Source of the DNA: Symbioplanes lichenis
Lineage (GTDB): Bacteria > Actinomycetota > Actinomycetes > Mycobacteriales > Micromonosporaceae
Assembly: GCF_030709675.1 (NCBI RefSeq)
Contig: NZ_JAUZQD010000004.1
Coordinates: 248,001 to 312,000 of the forward strand
Direction of reading: 5' to 3'
DNA length: 64,000 nt
Shown here: one piece after another, positions 41,406-50,849 of the stretch
Position numbering within the stretch: the stretch's first letter is position 1
How the letters are laid out: each line of letters starts with the position of its first letter
Notes under the pieces: model-generated
The model's input: only the letters and a program-made list of their open reading frames with translations
Database searches by the model: none
Told to the model about the DNA's origin: nothing
Position numbers and translations under genes: made by a program

Positions 41406-44400
41406 TCCGATAGGCCCGGATGACGGTCTGCGTCACACTGGTCGCCGTCGACGACCGGGCGGTGACCCGCAACGACGCGAAGCCGGGGCGCGGCGGATGC
41501 TTGACCCACGCCGTCCGCGTCCCGCCGGTCCCCCGCAGGGCGGCGTCGATCCAGGTCTTCCCGTCGTCGTAGGACACCTGCGCGGTGACGATGCCGGCGG
41601 ACGACCGGAGCGGGACGGCGAAGAGCCGCCCGCGCGGGGCGCTGTTGGCCAGGCTCAGCGCGGGGGCCATCCGCACGGTCGGCAGCGGCAGCGGGGTGGC
41701 CGCCGCGGTCCGTCCCGACGTGAACGTCCACGTGCTGGTCACCTTGGTCGACAGCGTGTACGGCGCCGTCCGCACCGCCGTGGCGGTCATCCGGTAGGGC
41801 TTGGCCGCCGCGCCGACCGTGAACTGCCGCGGCACCTCGGCGTTCTCGTCGATCGTGCCGACCAGCGTGCTGCCCTGATAGAGCCTGACCGTGCGCGGGG
41901 CGGCGCTGACCCCGTTGACCGCCACGCCCGACGCGTCGACGTAGGGCGCCAGGTTCACGCTGATCGTGTCGCCCTCGCGCGTCGCCGAGCCGCCGTAGGA
42001 GAAGACGGCCTTGTTCCACGCGAGCCGATAGGTGTGGCCCGGCAGGTAGCGAGCCGGCGCCCGCTGCGCGAACCCGAGATAGAAGTCGCCCTCGGTGTCG
42101 TACTCGCCGAAGCCCGCCGCCCACTGGATCCCGTTCTCCGTGTTGACGAAGTCGGTGCGCGTCGCCGGCATCGCGATCCGCGTGTCCGGGCTGTAGCCGG
42201 TCTCGATCAGCTTCCCGTCGCGACTCGACAGGGCGGTGAAGCCCACCATGCCGGGCGCCCCGGCCGCGACCCGGGCGTAGGTGCCGGCGATCGCGGCCAA
42301 ATCCTTGCGCTGGTAGACCCGGGCGACCCCGGTCGGGAACCGCCCGTCGCGCGGCCAGTGCAGCCGGAACGACGAGGCCGCCGAGGTCAGCGTCGTCGTC
42401 ACCGCCGAGTGGAAGAGCGGCTCGGCCCGGTGGTCGCCGATCTCGGCCATGAACAGGCCCGGCCCGGCGCCGTTGATCGCGGTGTCGCTGAAGATGCCCT
42501 CGGGCGAGATCCAGGTGCCCCGGATGGCGGTGAAGGTCGTCGCGGCCTTCTTGTCCGGCACGGACACCGCCACGGGCTTCGCCACCCTGGCGTCGAGATC
42601 GACGGTGAGGTCGTGGTCGACGACCAGCCGCGGCTGCACCAGCAGCGCCGTGGACCCGTCGCCGCTCTCCACGGTGCTGCTCACGCCGTAGGTGCCCTGC
42701 GGCAGCCGGATGGTCGACGTCGCCCCGGTGGCGGCGTCCTCGGCGTACGCGAAGGTGCTCAGATCGGTGAACCCGGTGAACTGTGTCGCCGGGATGGCGC
42801 CGTCGCGCCCGGTGTGCCGCAGCGTGACGGTGTAGGCCGGGCCCTCCCGGTGCACGCCGAACGGCACCTCGACCCGCACGCCGCCCGCGCCGGTCGCCAC
42901 GAGACGCCCGTCGGGCCACTGCTCGCCGGTGTCGACGGTGGTGTCCGCGGTCAGCCGCACCGTGGCCGTGGCGGCGGGCGGGACGGTGACCGCCGGCGGA
43001 TCGACGGTGAACAGGCCGGCCGGCGCGGTGGTGTCGACGGCGAGGGCCAGGGTCACCGGCGCGGTGCCGTCGTTGCGGAAGGTCACCGGGCGCACGATCG
43101 GCCGGTCGTCGGTGTGCGGGAACGGCACCGATCCGAAGTCGACGCTGCCGGTGTCAGTGGCCACGGTCTGCGTGATGGCGCGCGCGACGTCGACCCGGCC
43201 GGCGCCCTGGGCATAGGCCTCGAGGCCCGGCGTGGGCTCGGCCGCCGCGGTCAGCGTGGTCTTGAGCTGGTGCCCGGTCCAGTCGGGGTGCTGCTGGGCC
43301 AGGATCGCGGCCGCCCCGGCGACGTGCGGCGTCGCCATGGACGTGCCCGACAGCGTCGTGTACTCCGGCTCGGGCGCCGGGTCGCCGAGGGTGCCGTGCG
43401 CCGCCCTGGCCGCGACGATGTCCACGCCGGGCGCGGTGATCTCGGGCTTGACCTGGTCACCCTCGGGCGACGGCCCCCAGTTGGAGAAGTCGGCGATGGC
43501 GTTCTCCCGGTCGACCGCTCCCACCGACAGGGCGGCCGGCGCGGACCCGGGCGAGCTCACCGGCGCGTGCCCGTCGTTGCCCGCGGCGACGACGAAGAGC
43601 GTGTGGTAGCGGTCGCTCAGCTCGCCGACCGCGGCCTCCATCGGATCGGTGCCCGGCTCGTCGTCGCCGCCCAGGCTCATGTTGACGACGCGGGCGCGGG
43701 GCGCGGCCCAGGCCATGCCCGCGAGGATTGCCGAGTCCTGGCACTCCTCGCCCGGGCACACCTTGCCGACGATCAGCTGGGCGCCCGGCGCCACCCCGCG
43801 GTAGCGCCCGCCGGACGCGGCGCCCGTCCCGGCGATGGTGGAGGCGACGTGGGTGCCGTGCCCCAGAGTGTCGTCGGCGTCCGGCGCGTCGGTGAAGTTG
43901 CGCACCTCGCCCAGCCGCCCGGCGAGATCGGGATGCGTGGCGTCCACGCCGCTGTCGAGCACGGCGACGCTCACGCCGGTGCCGTCGAGGCCCTGCTGCC
44001 ACGCCGCCGGCGCGCCGATCTGCGGGACGCTGCGGTCGAGGCGCAGCTTGCGCTTGCCGTCCAGCCAGATCCGGTCGATGCCGGCCCGCACGGTGCGCTG
44101 CGCCGCCCCGCCGGACGTCACGCCCCGCCACAGCTCGTCGCGCTGGCGGCTGCCGGCCCGCAGCGCCACCATCCCGAGGTCGGGCAGGCTGCGCGCGACC
44201 TCGGCGCCGGCCACTTTCGCCGTCCGCTCCCCCGCCGCCGAGTCGTACGTCACCAGCAGCGGCAACGCGCTCGTCCCGGTGTAGCCGAACGCGGCCAGCG
44301 CAGTGAGGTCGAACAGCCGCCGGTCGAGCCGCCCTCGCTGCACCAGCGGAAGGGCGTCGCTCGGGAACACGTAACGGTGCCCGCCGGTGCTGCGCTCCAC

Positions 44401-44607
44401 AAAGGTCACCGCCTCGCGCCCCGGCGCCCGGTCGACGGTGACAGCGCTGCCCCGCTGCACGACCCGGTCGCCCGTGATGAGCGTGAAGGTCCGGTCGCCC
44501 GCGCCGGACCGGGGCGGCGACGCGGCGGCCTGCGCCTGCTGCGCGGTCGTCACGGTGCCCATGGCCAGCACGGCTGTCAGAGCCGCCGCCCAGGTACGTC
44601 TTCTCAC
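41398..44607 (-). CDS. Secreted subtilisin-like (S8) serine peptidase
   Basis: 1069 residues from GTG 44607, chosen for AAGGG at good spacing; the frame opens 20 codons further upstream. Signal peptide (RRRTWAAALTAVLAMGTVTT). Propeptide-like region ~25-180. Catalytic domain with VAVLDSGVD (Asp), GHGTHVASTIAG (His), VVAAGNDG (oxyanion Asn) and LSGTSMATPHVAGA (Ser). The long C-terminal part (~520-1069) is beta-rich with no recognised anchor. An extracellular protease of the large actinomycete S8 type; the last bases overlap the opposite gene. Confidence 0.93.
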   Translation of the reverse strand: MRRRTWAAALTAVLAMGTVTTAQQAQAAASPPRSGAGDRTFTLITGDRVVQRGSAVTVDRAPGREAVTFVERSTGGHRYVFPSDALPLVQRGRLDRRLFDLTALAAFGYTGTSALPLLVTYDSAAGERTAKVAGAEVARSLPDLGMVALRAGSRQRDELWRGVTSGGAAQRTVRAGIDRIWLDGKRKLRLDRSVPQIGAPAAWQQGLDGTGVSVAVLDSGVDATHPDLAGRLGEVRNFTDAPDADDTLGHGTHVASTIAGTGAASGGRYRGVAPGAQLIVGKVCPGEECQDSAILAGMAWAAPRARVVNMSLGGDDEPGTDPMEAAVGELSDRYHTLFVVAAGNDGHAPVSSPGSAPAALSVGAVDRENAIADFSNWGPSPEGDQVKPEITAPGVDIVAARAAHGTLGDPAPEPEYTTLSGTSMATPHVAGAAAILAQQHPDWTGHQLKTTLTAAAEPTPGLEAYAQGAGRVDVARAITQTVATDTGSVDFGSVPFPHTDDRPIVRPVTFRNDGTAPVTLALAVDTTAPAGLFTVDPPAVTVPPAATATVRLTADTTVDTGEQWPDGRLVATGAGGVRVEVPFGVHREGPAYTVTLRHTGRDGAIPATQFTGFTDLSTFAYAEDAATGATSTIRLPQGTYGVSSTVESGDGSTALLVQPRLVVDHDLTVDLDARVAKPVAVSVPDKKAATTFTAIRGTWISPEGIFSDTAINGAGPGLFMAEIGDHRAEPLFHSAVTTTLTSAASSFRLHWPRDGRFPTGVARVYQRKDLAAIAGTYARVAAGAPGMVGFTALSSRDGKLIETGYSPDTRIAMPATRTDFVNTENGIQWAAGFGEYDTEGDFYLGFAQRAPARYLPGHTYRLAWNKAVFSYGGSATREGDTISVNLAPYVDASGVAVNGVSAAPRTVRLYQGSTLVGTIDENAEVPRQFTVGAAAKPYRMTATAVRTAPYTLSTKVTSTWTFTSGRTAAATPLPLPTVRMAPALSLANSAPRGRLFAVPLRSSAGIVTAQVSYDDGKTWIDAALRGTGGTRTAWVKHPPRPGFASLRVTARSSTATSVTQTVIRAYRIS

Positions 44608-44808
44608 ATCGATCCCTTCGCCGCTGACGGTCCGAAGAAGACGCCCGGGTCGTGCGTCCGGTTGCATCCGGATCCGAGCTTCCTCGCGACCGTCGCCGGA
44701 AGCCAGTCGGGCTCCCTCGATCCGTTCGCTCGGGCAGGGCCGCTGCCTGTGTGACGATCCGGCCCCGATCGTCCGACCTGGACCGCCGCCTTTCCGGGGT
44801 GTCCTGCG

Positions 44809-45780
44809 TCACCGGCCGACGTCGATGACGCTTTCCGGACGCCGGCGTGGCGCGGGCGGCAGCGGCTCCCCGGCGTCCGGATAACCGGTGCGCACGACCA
44901 CGTACGGCTCGCCGACGTCGGAGAGCAGCCCGCTCAGCAGGTGCCGCGGCCACTCGACCTCGATGCTGTCGCTGATCGGATCGGTGGCGAGCCCGTCGGC
45001 GGTCGCGGTGAGCAGCACGGCCGACAGCGCCTCACCCCCGCGCAGGAAGTCGGCCGCCCGGTCGGTGGTGCCGAAGAGCAGCAGGTACGCCGAGCCCGCG
45101 TCGTGCCCGGGCCCGGCGTCCAGCCCCGCGCCGCCGTCGGGGGCGAAGTCGCGCACGGGAACGCGGCGCAGCGCCGGGCGCACGGCGGTGCCGGCCGGGA
45201 TGCCGTCGCCGGACGCCCCGGGCCGGTGGGTCCACCGGGCCAGCTCGCCGCGGTAGTCCTCGTCGAGCCGTTCGGCCTCCCCTGCCAGATCGGTCGAGAC
45301 GGCGAGCATGGGCACCTGGTCGCCGGGCACGTGGTGCAGATAGGCGCCCTCCGCCTCGGCCGCCCGGCGCAGCGCGGTGACCTGCTCGTCGGTGACGGGC
45401 CGGTCGCCGTAGGCCCGCCGGTCCGAGCGCCGGCGACCGACGGCGTCGAGCAGCCGCACGGCGCCGGGGTCCACGGGCCGCGCCCCGGTGAAGGTGATCC
45501 GGGCGAGCAGGTCGGGCTCCCCCGGCTCGGGGAGCCGCTCGACCGTGGCGAGCCAGCCGGCGGCGGCGAGGGCCACGCGGGCGTGGTGCAGGGCGGCGCC
45601 ACAGCTCAGCAGGAGGAGGCGGCCGTCCGGGTCGGTGGCGGTGAGGGCGCGCTCGCGGTCGGCGTACAGCAGCATGGTGTCGCCGTCGATCCGCCAGCGC
45701 CAGGGCTGGGTGTTGAAGACGGAGGGGGCGCGCAGGGCGGTCCGGGCCGCCGCGGCGAGGGCATCGGACGGGTTCGTCAT
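44809..45780 (-). CDS. Acg-family nitroreductase-like protein
   Basis: 323 residues. Two nitroreductase-fold modules as in mycobacterial Acg (Rv2032): APSVFNTQPWRWRIDGDTML, LLLSCGAALHHARVALAA, GRRRSDRRAYGDRPVTDEQV and DGLATDPISDSIE. Acg proteins bind FMN but have a covered active site and are induced by DosR. The DosR-type box 36 bp upstream fits that regulation. It has its own promoter although it follows the devS-like kinase gene on the same strand. Confidence 0.92.
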   Translation of the reverse strand: MTNPSDALAAAARTALRAPSVFNTQPWRWRIDGDTMLLYADRERALTATDPDGRLLLLSCGAALHHARVALAAAGWLATVERLPEPGEPDLLARITFTGARPVDPGAVRLLDAVGRRRSDRRAYGDRPVTDEQVTALRRAAEAEGAYLHHVPGDQVPMLAVSTDLAGEAERLDEDYRGELARWTHRPGASGDGIPAGTAVRPALRRVPVRDFAPDGGAGLDAGPGHDAGSAYLLLFGTTDRAADFLRGGEALSAVLLTATADGLATDPISDSIEVEWPRHLLSGLLSDVGEPYVVVRTGYPDAGEPLPPAPRRRPESVIDVGR

Positions 45781-45815
45781 GCGTCCACGGTCGCGCGGCG
45801 GGTGCGGGGCCGACA

Positions 45816-45828
45816 GGGACCAAAGTCC

Positions 45829-45829
<1 letters not shown>
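45816..45829. promoter_or_regulatory. DosR box upstream of the Acg-like gene
   Basis: GGGACCAAAGTCCC, a perfect match to the half-site core GGGAC-N4-GTCCC of the mycobacterial DosR consensus. It starts 36 bp before the nitroreductase ATG and runs to the last base of the kinase stop codon. Confidence 0.82.
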
Positions 45830-47616
<1,787 letters not shown>

Positions 47617-47641
47617 TCAGCGAACTTCCAGCCCGCAACTG

Positions 47642-47670
47642 TTGCACCTTCAAGTGACGCCGGTGAAGAT
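47642..47670 (+). promoter_or_regulatory. Candidate leaderless promoter for the small secreted peptide
   Basis: TTGCAC (47642-47647) and GAAGAT (47665-47670) are 17 bp apart. The expected transcription start is at the GTG at 47678. Flanking GCAACTGTTGC (47635-47645) is a palindrome that could be an operator. Inferred from spacing only. Confidence 0.4.
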
Positions 47671-47677
47671 TGGAAGC

Positions 47678-47878
47678 GTGAAGCGCCTCGCCCTGGCCCT
47701 CATGCCCCTGTCCGCCATCGCCGCGGCCTTCTCGATCGCCGCCACCCCGCCCGCCGCGACGCCGGCCCCGCAGCCGGACGACGTGAGCTTGGTCATCGAT
47801 CTGCCCGGCGCCACCGCCGGCACCTCGGCCGGCACCGACGTGAGCGCCTCCTGGCACCACAGCTCCGGCGACTGCTGA
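47678..47878 (+). CDS. Small secreted peptide
   Basis: 66 residues from GTG 47678. Signal peptide MKRLALALMPLSAIAAAFSI with AxA-type cleavage near IAATPPA, then a short polar mature part ending HHSSGDC, with a single terminal Cys. No usable ribosome-binding site lies at the normal distance; a leaderless transcript is likely (see promoter). No homologue recognised. It ends 6 bp from the stop of the convergent MarR gene. Confidence 0.6.
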   Translation: MKRLALALMPLSAIAAAFSIAATPPAATPAPQPDDVSLVIDLPGATAGTSAGTDVSASWHHSSGDC

Positions 47879-47884
47879 GCCTGG

Positions 47885-48403
47885 TCAGGGCTGCGCGCGG
47901 ACCTCACGGTGATGGTCGGCCAGAGCGTCGTCCATGCCCGCCAGGAAGCGCCGGACCGTGTCCAGCTCCGCGTCCGTGAAGCTCGCCATCACCGCGTCCG
48001 TGCGCCCGCCGAGCGGCCCGAAGAAGTCCTGCGCGAGCGCCATCCCCGGCTCCCCGTAGCGCAGGTGCACGACCCGCCTGTCCGCGCTCTCGCGGCTGCG
48101 GCGCAGGTGGCCGGCCCGCTCGAGGCGGTCGATGGCGGCGGTCGTCGCGCCCGAGGACAGGCCGAGCTCCTCGCCCAGCCGGCCCGGCGTCAGCGGCGCC
48201 CCGCGACCCTCAGCGTGCATCACGGCGATCAGCGCCTGCAAATCCGTGTGGTGCAGACCATGCCGGTGCGCGAACGCCTGGCCGACATGCTGCGCCCGCA
48301 CGCTGTACGTCCGCAGCAGGGTGACGATCTCCTCGCGGAGCGCGTCGCGCTCCGACTCGCGTGGCCGATACACGCACCCCAGTGTTGCAGACAGCCTCCG
48401 CAT
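47885..48403 (-). CDS. MarR-family regulator of the adjacent MMPL transporter
   Basis: 172 residues from ATG 48403; a GTG at 48373 is possible. Winged helix: HTDLQALIAVMHAEGRGAP, LGEELGLSSGATTAAIDRLE and wing RRSRESADRRVVHLRY. It is divergent from the MMPL transporter gene with an inverted repeat between them, the usual layout of a repressor for an efflux pump. Confidence 0.92.
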   Translation of the reverse strand: MRRLSATLGCVYRPRESERDALREEIVTLLRTYSVRAQHVGQAFAHRHGLHHTDLQALIAVMHAEGRGAPLTPGRLGEELGLSSGATTAAIDRLERAGHLRRSRESADRRVVHLRYGEPGMALAQDFFGPLGGRTDAVMASFTDAELDTVRRFLAGMDDALADHHREVRAQP

Positions 48404-48408
48404 GACCG

Positions 48409-48431
48409 AGAATCTTTATGGTAGAGATTCT
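48409..48431. promoter_or_regulatory. MarR operator between regulator and MMPL gene
   Basis: AGAATCT (48409-48415) and AGATTCT (48425-48431) are perfect 7-bp arms around a 9-bp spacer, an AT-rich spot in GC-rich DNA. It lies 6 bp upstream of the MarR start and 22 bp upstream of the MMPL start. Confidence 0.72.
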
Positions 48432-48452
48432 TCGTCGTCGAGAGGAAAGCTC

Positions 48453-50480
48453 GTGCTGCGCACCCTGACCGGACGGCTCACGGCCTGGCTGGTCCTGCTC
48501 GTGGCCGCGGCCGCCGCCGGTGCGGTCATCGCCCTGGCCGGCGACGTCCGGACGTCGAACGACCCGACCGCCACGCTGCCCGACGGCGCGGAGTCGACCC
48601 GCGTGGCCGCGCTGCTGCGCCAGCTTCCGTCCGGCGAGGACACGTCGGCGCTCGTCGTCTACAGCCGCGGCGGCCCGCCGCTCACGCCCGCCGACGAGAC
48701 CAAGATCAAGAACGACACCGCCCGGGTACGTTCCCCCGCCCCCGTGATCTACGCCGACGACCGCAGCGCTGCCCTGCTGGTCGTCACGCTTCCCGCCGGC
48801 CTGCCCGCCGACGACCTGATCGCCCGGGTCACCGAGATCCGAGCGGTCGCCGGCGCCGACCGGCCCGACGGCTTGACGGCTCAGGTCACCGGGGGCGCCG
48901 GTTTCGCCGCGGACATCGCCGACAGTTTCACGGGCGCCAACACCACTCTGCTCGTCGTCACGGTCGTTGTGGTCGCGGTGCTGCTGCTGGTGACGTACCG
49001 GAGCCCGGTCCTGTGGCTTGTGCCCCTCGCCGTGGTCGGCCTCGCCGATCAGGTCAGCAGCAAGCTGGTCGCCCTGCTGTCGCGGCACACGGACCTGACC
49101 GTCGGCGACTCCACAGTGGGCATCGTCACGGTGCTCGTGTTCGGGGCGGGCACGGATTACGCCCTGCTGCTCATCTCCCGCTATCGTGAGGAACTGCACC
49201 AGCACGAGGACCGTCGTGAGGCAATGCGGCGTGCCCTGCGCGGGGCCGGTCCCGCCGTCGTGGCAAGCGCGGCCACGGTGGTGCTCAGCCTGCTCACGCT
49301 GTTGCTCGCGAGCCTCGGCGACACCGTGGCGCTCGGCGTGACCGCGGCGCTGGGCATCGGCGTCGCGGCCCTGTTCGCGCTGGTCGTGCTGCCGCCTGCC
49401 CTGGTCGTGTGCGGGCGCGGGCTGTTCTGGCCCTTCGTGCCGCGGGTCGGCGACACGCTCAGGCACGGCGTGTGGTCGCGCGTCGGCCGGGGCGTCGCGC
49501 GCCGTCCGGGCCTGGTCACGGTCCTGTCCGTCGTGGTGCTGGCCGCGCTCGCCGCCGGCATCCCGGGCACCCGCCTCGGCCTGTCGCAAACCGAGCAGTT
49601 CCGCGTCGAGGCCGAGTCCGTCGCCGGCCTCGAGACGCTGAGCCGCTCCTTCCCCGCCGGCGCCGCCGATCCCGCCGTCGTCCTCACCCGGCCCGCGCAG
49701 GCCGACCAGGTGCTCGCCGCCGTCACCGCCACTCCCGGCGTCGCACAGGCGCGCATCACGTCACCCGCGCAGGCCGGCCCGGTGGTCCGGATCGACGCCA
49801 CGCTCACGGCAGCGCCGGACACGACCGAGAGCTACACCACCATCCGTACGCTCCGCAGCGCCGTCCACGCCGTCCCCGACGCCGACGCGCTCGTGGGTGG
49901 CAGCGTCGCCACGGCCCTCGACGACCGCGACGCCTCCCGCCGTGATCTCCGCCTCATCGTGCCCGCGATCCTGCTCGTGGTGCTCCTCGTCCTGGGGGTC
50001 TTGCTGCGCGCGGCGGTCGCCGCCTTCCTGCTCATCGCCACGGTCATCGCCAGCTTCGCCGCCGCGCTCGGGGCCGGCTCGCTGCTCTTCCGCGTGGCGC
50101 TCGGCTACCCCGCTCTTGACAACCAGGTCCCCCTGTACGCCTTCCTCTTCCTCGTCGCCCTCGGCGTCGACTACAACATCTTCCTCGTCACTCGCGCCCG
50201 CGAAGAAGCAGCGGGCCGGGGCACCCGCGACGGCATGGTCCACGCGGTCGCCGCCACCGGAGCCGTGATCACCAGCGCCGGGATCCTGCTCGCCGCGGTG
50301 TTCGCCGTGCTGGGCGTGCTTCCGGTGATCACTCTCACCCAGATCGGAGTCATTGTCGGGGTGGGCGTTCTTCTCGACACGCTGCTCGTGCGTACAGTTC
50401 TCGTTCCGGCCCTGGCGACCCTTCTCGGCGACCGATTCTGGTGGCCGTCGCGAGTGACTCGTCAACTCCCCGAAGCGTGA
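48453..50480 (+). CDS. MMPL-family transporter
   Basis: 675 residues from a GTG behind AGAGGAAAG. Two repeats of one helix, an exported domain and a five-helix bundle (bundles at ~165-330 and ~505-650). Motifs FGAGTDYALLLISRYREEL in the first bundle and LGVDYNIFLVTRAREEA in the second are diagnostic MMPL helix-4 motifs with the proton-relay Asp-Tyr. Probably an efflux pump for lipophilic compounds controlled by the MarR gene. A hairpin follows its stop. Confidence 0.93.
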   Translation: MLRTLTGRLTAWLVLLVAAAAAGAVIALAGDVRTSNDPTATLPDGAESTRVAALLRQLPSGEDTSALVVYSRGGPPLTPADETKIKNDTARVRSPAPVIYADDRSAALLVVTLPAGLPADDLIARVTEIRAVAGADRPDGLTAQVTGGAGFAADIADSFTGANTTLLVVTVVVVAVLLLVTYRSPVLWLVPLAVVGLADQVSSKLVALLSRHTDLTVGDSTVGIVTVLVFGAGTDYALLLISRYREELHQHEDRREAMRRALRGAGPAVVASAATVVLSLLTLLLASLGDTVALGVTAALGIGVAALFALVVLPPALVVCGRGLFWPFVPRVGDTLRHGVWSRVGRGVARRPGLVTVLSVVVLAALAAGIPGTRLGLSQTEQFRVEAESVAGLETLSRSFPAGAADPAVVLTRPAQADQVLAAVTATPGVAQARITSPAQAGPVVRIDATLTAAPDTTESYTTIRTLRSAVHAVPDADALVGGSVATALDDRDASRRDLRLIVPAILLVVLLVLGVLLRAAVAAFLLIATVIASFAAALGAGSLLFRVALGYPALDNQVPLYAFLFLVALGVDYNIFLVTRAREEAAGRGTRDGMVHAVAATGAVITSAGILLAAVFAVLGVLPVITLTQIGVIVGVGVLLDTLLVRTVLVPALATLLGDRFWWPSRVTRQLPEA

Positions 50481-50494
50481 CAGGATGTCCGCGC

Positions 50495-50519
50495 TCCCCG
50501 GCGTTCCATGCTCCGGGGA
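50495..50519 (+). terminator. Hairpin after the MMPL gene
   Basis: TCCCCGG (50495-50501) pairs with CCGGGGA (50513-50519) over an 11-nt loop, 15 bp behind the MMPL stop. No U-tract. Confidence 0.5.
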
Positions 50520-50652
50520 CGTGGCGGGATTCGTGCTTCGCGGAGTGACGGACGTCCGCCCCCACGGCGGAGCGGAATGTCCGTTGCGCCCCGCCGTGCA
50601 CAAGAAAATCGAGCCGGCGGTGAACCGCGGACATCAGCCTTTCGGATGACCC

Positions 50653-50690
50653 CCGCCGTTCGGGGACGGCGGCATATTTCTTCTTTAAAT
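50653..50690 (+). terminator. Hairpin with T-rich tail
   Basis: CCGCCG (50653-50658) and CGGCGG (50667-50672), then CATATTTCTTCTTT. A classical intrinsic terminator shape, unusual here for its real T-rich tail. Confidence 0.55.
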
Positions 50691-50849
50691 GGTTCCTAAG
50701 AATGCCTCAAGAATCTGGCGCGAATTAGTGTTTCCGGCCCGTGGCCCTTACCGTCACAAAGCCAGCCCGGAAGGGCCCCGGAAACGGCGTCGGTGCACCT
50801 GCGAAAGGTGACTGACGATGAGCGCGAGACTACAGAAGAGGTACCACCC

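Larger units (their letters stand above)
50481..50849 (+). other. Gene-free 369-bp interval with terminators and promoter
   Basis: Holds two hairpins (50495-50519; 50653-50672) and an AT-richer stretch from about 50674 to 50730 (CATATTTCTTCTTTAAATGG) that probably contains the promoter of the wall protein. The only long frames are antisense and lack start signals. Confidence 0.6.

Noticed and set aside
41497..44754. 1085-codon open frame on the plus strand
   Set aside because: Antisense shadow of the subtilase gene, with no recognisable motif; the subtilase triad is on the minus strand.
50350..50634. 94-codon minus-strand frame behind the MMPL gene
   Set aside because: Overlaps the MMPL coding end in antisense, no ribosome-binding site, no recognisable sequence.
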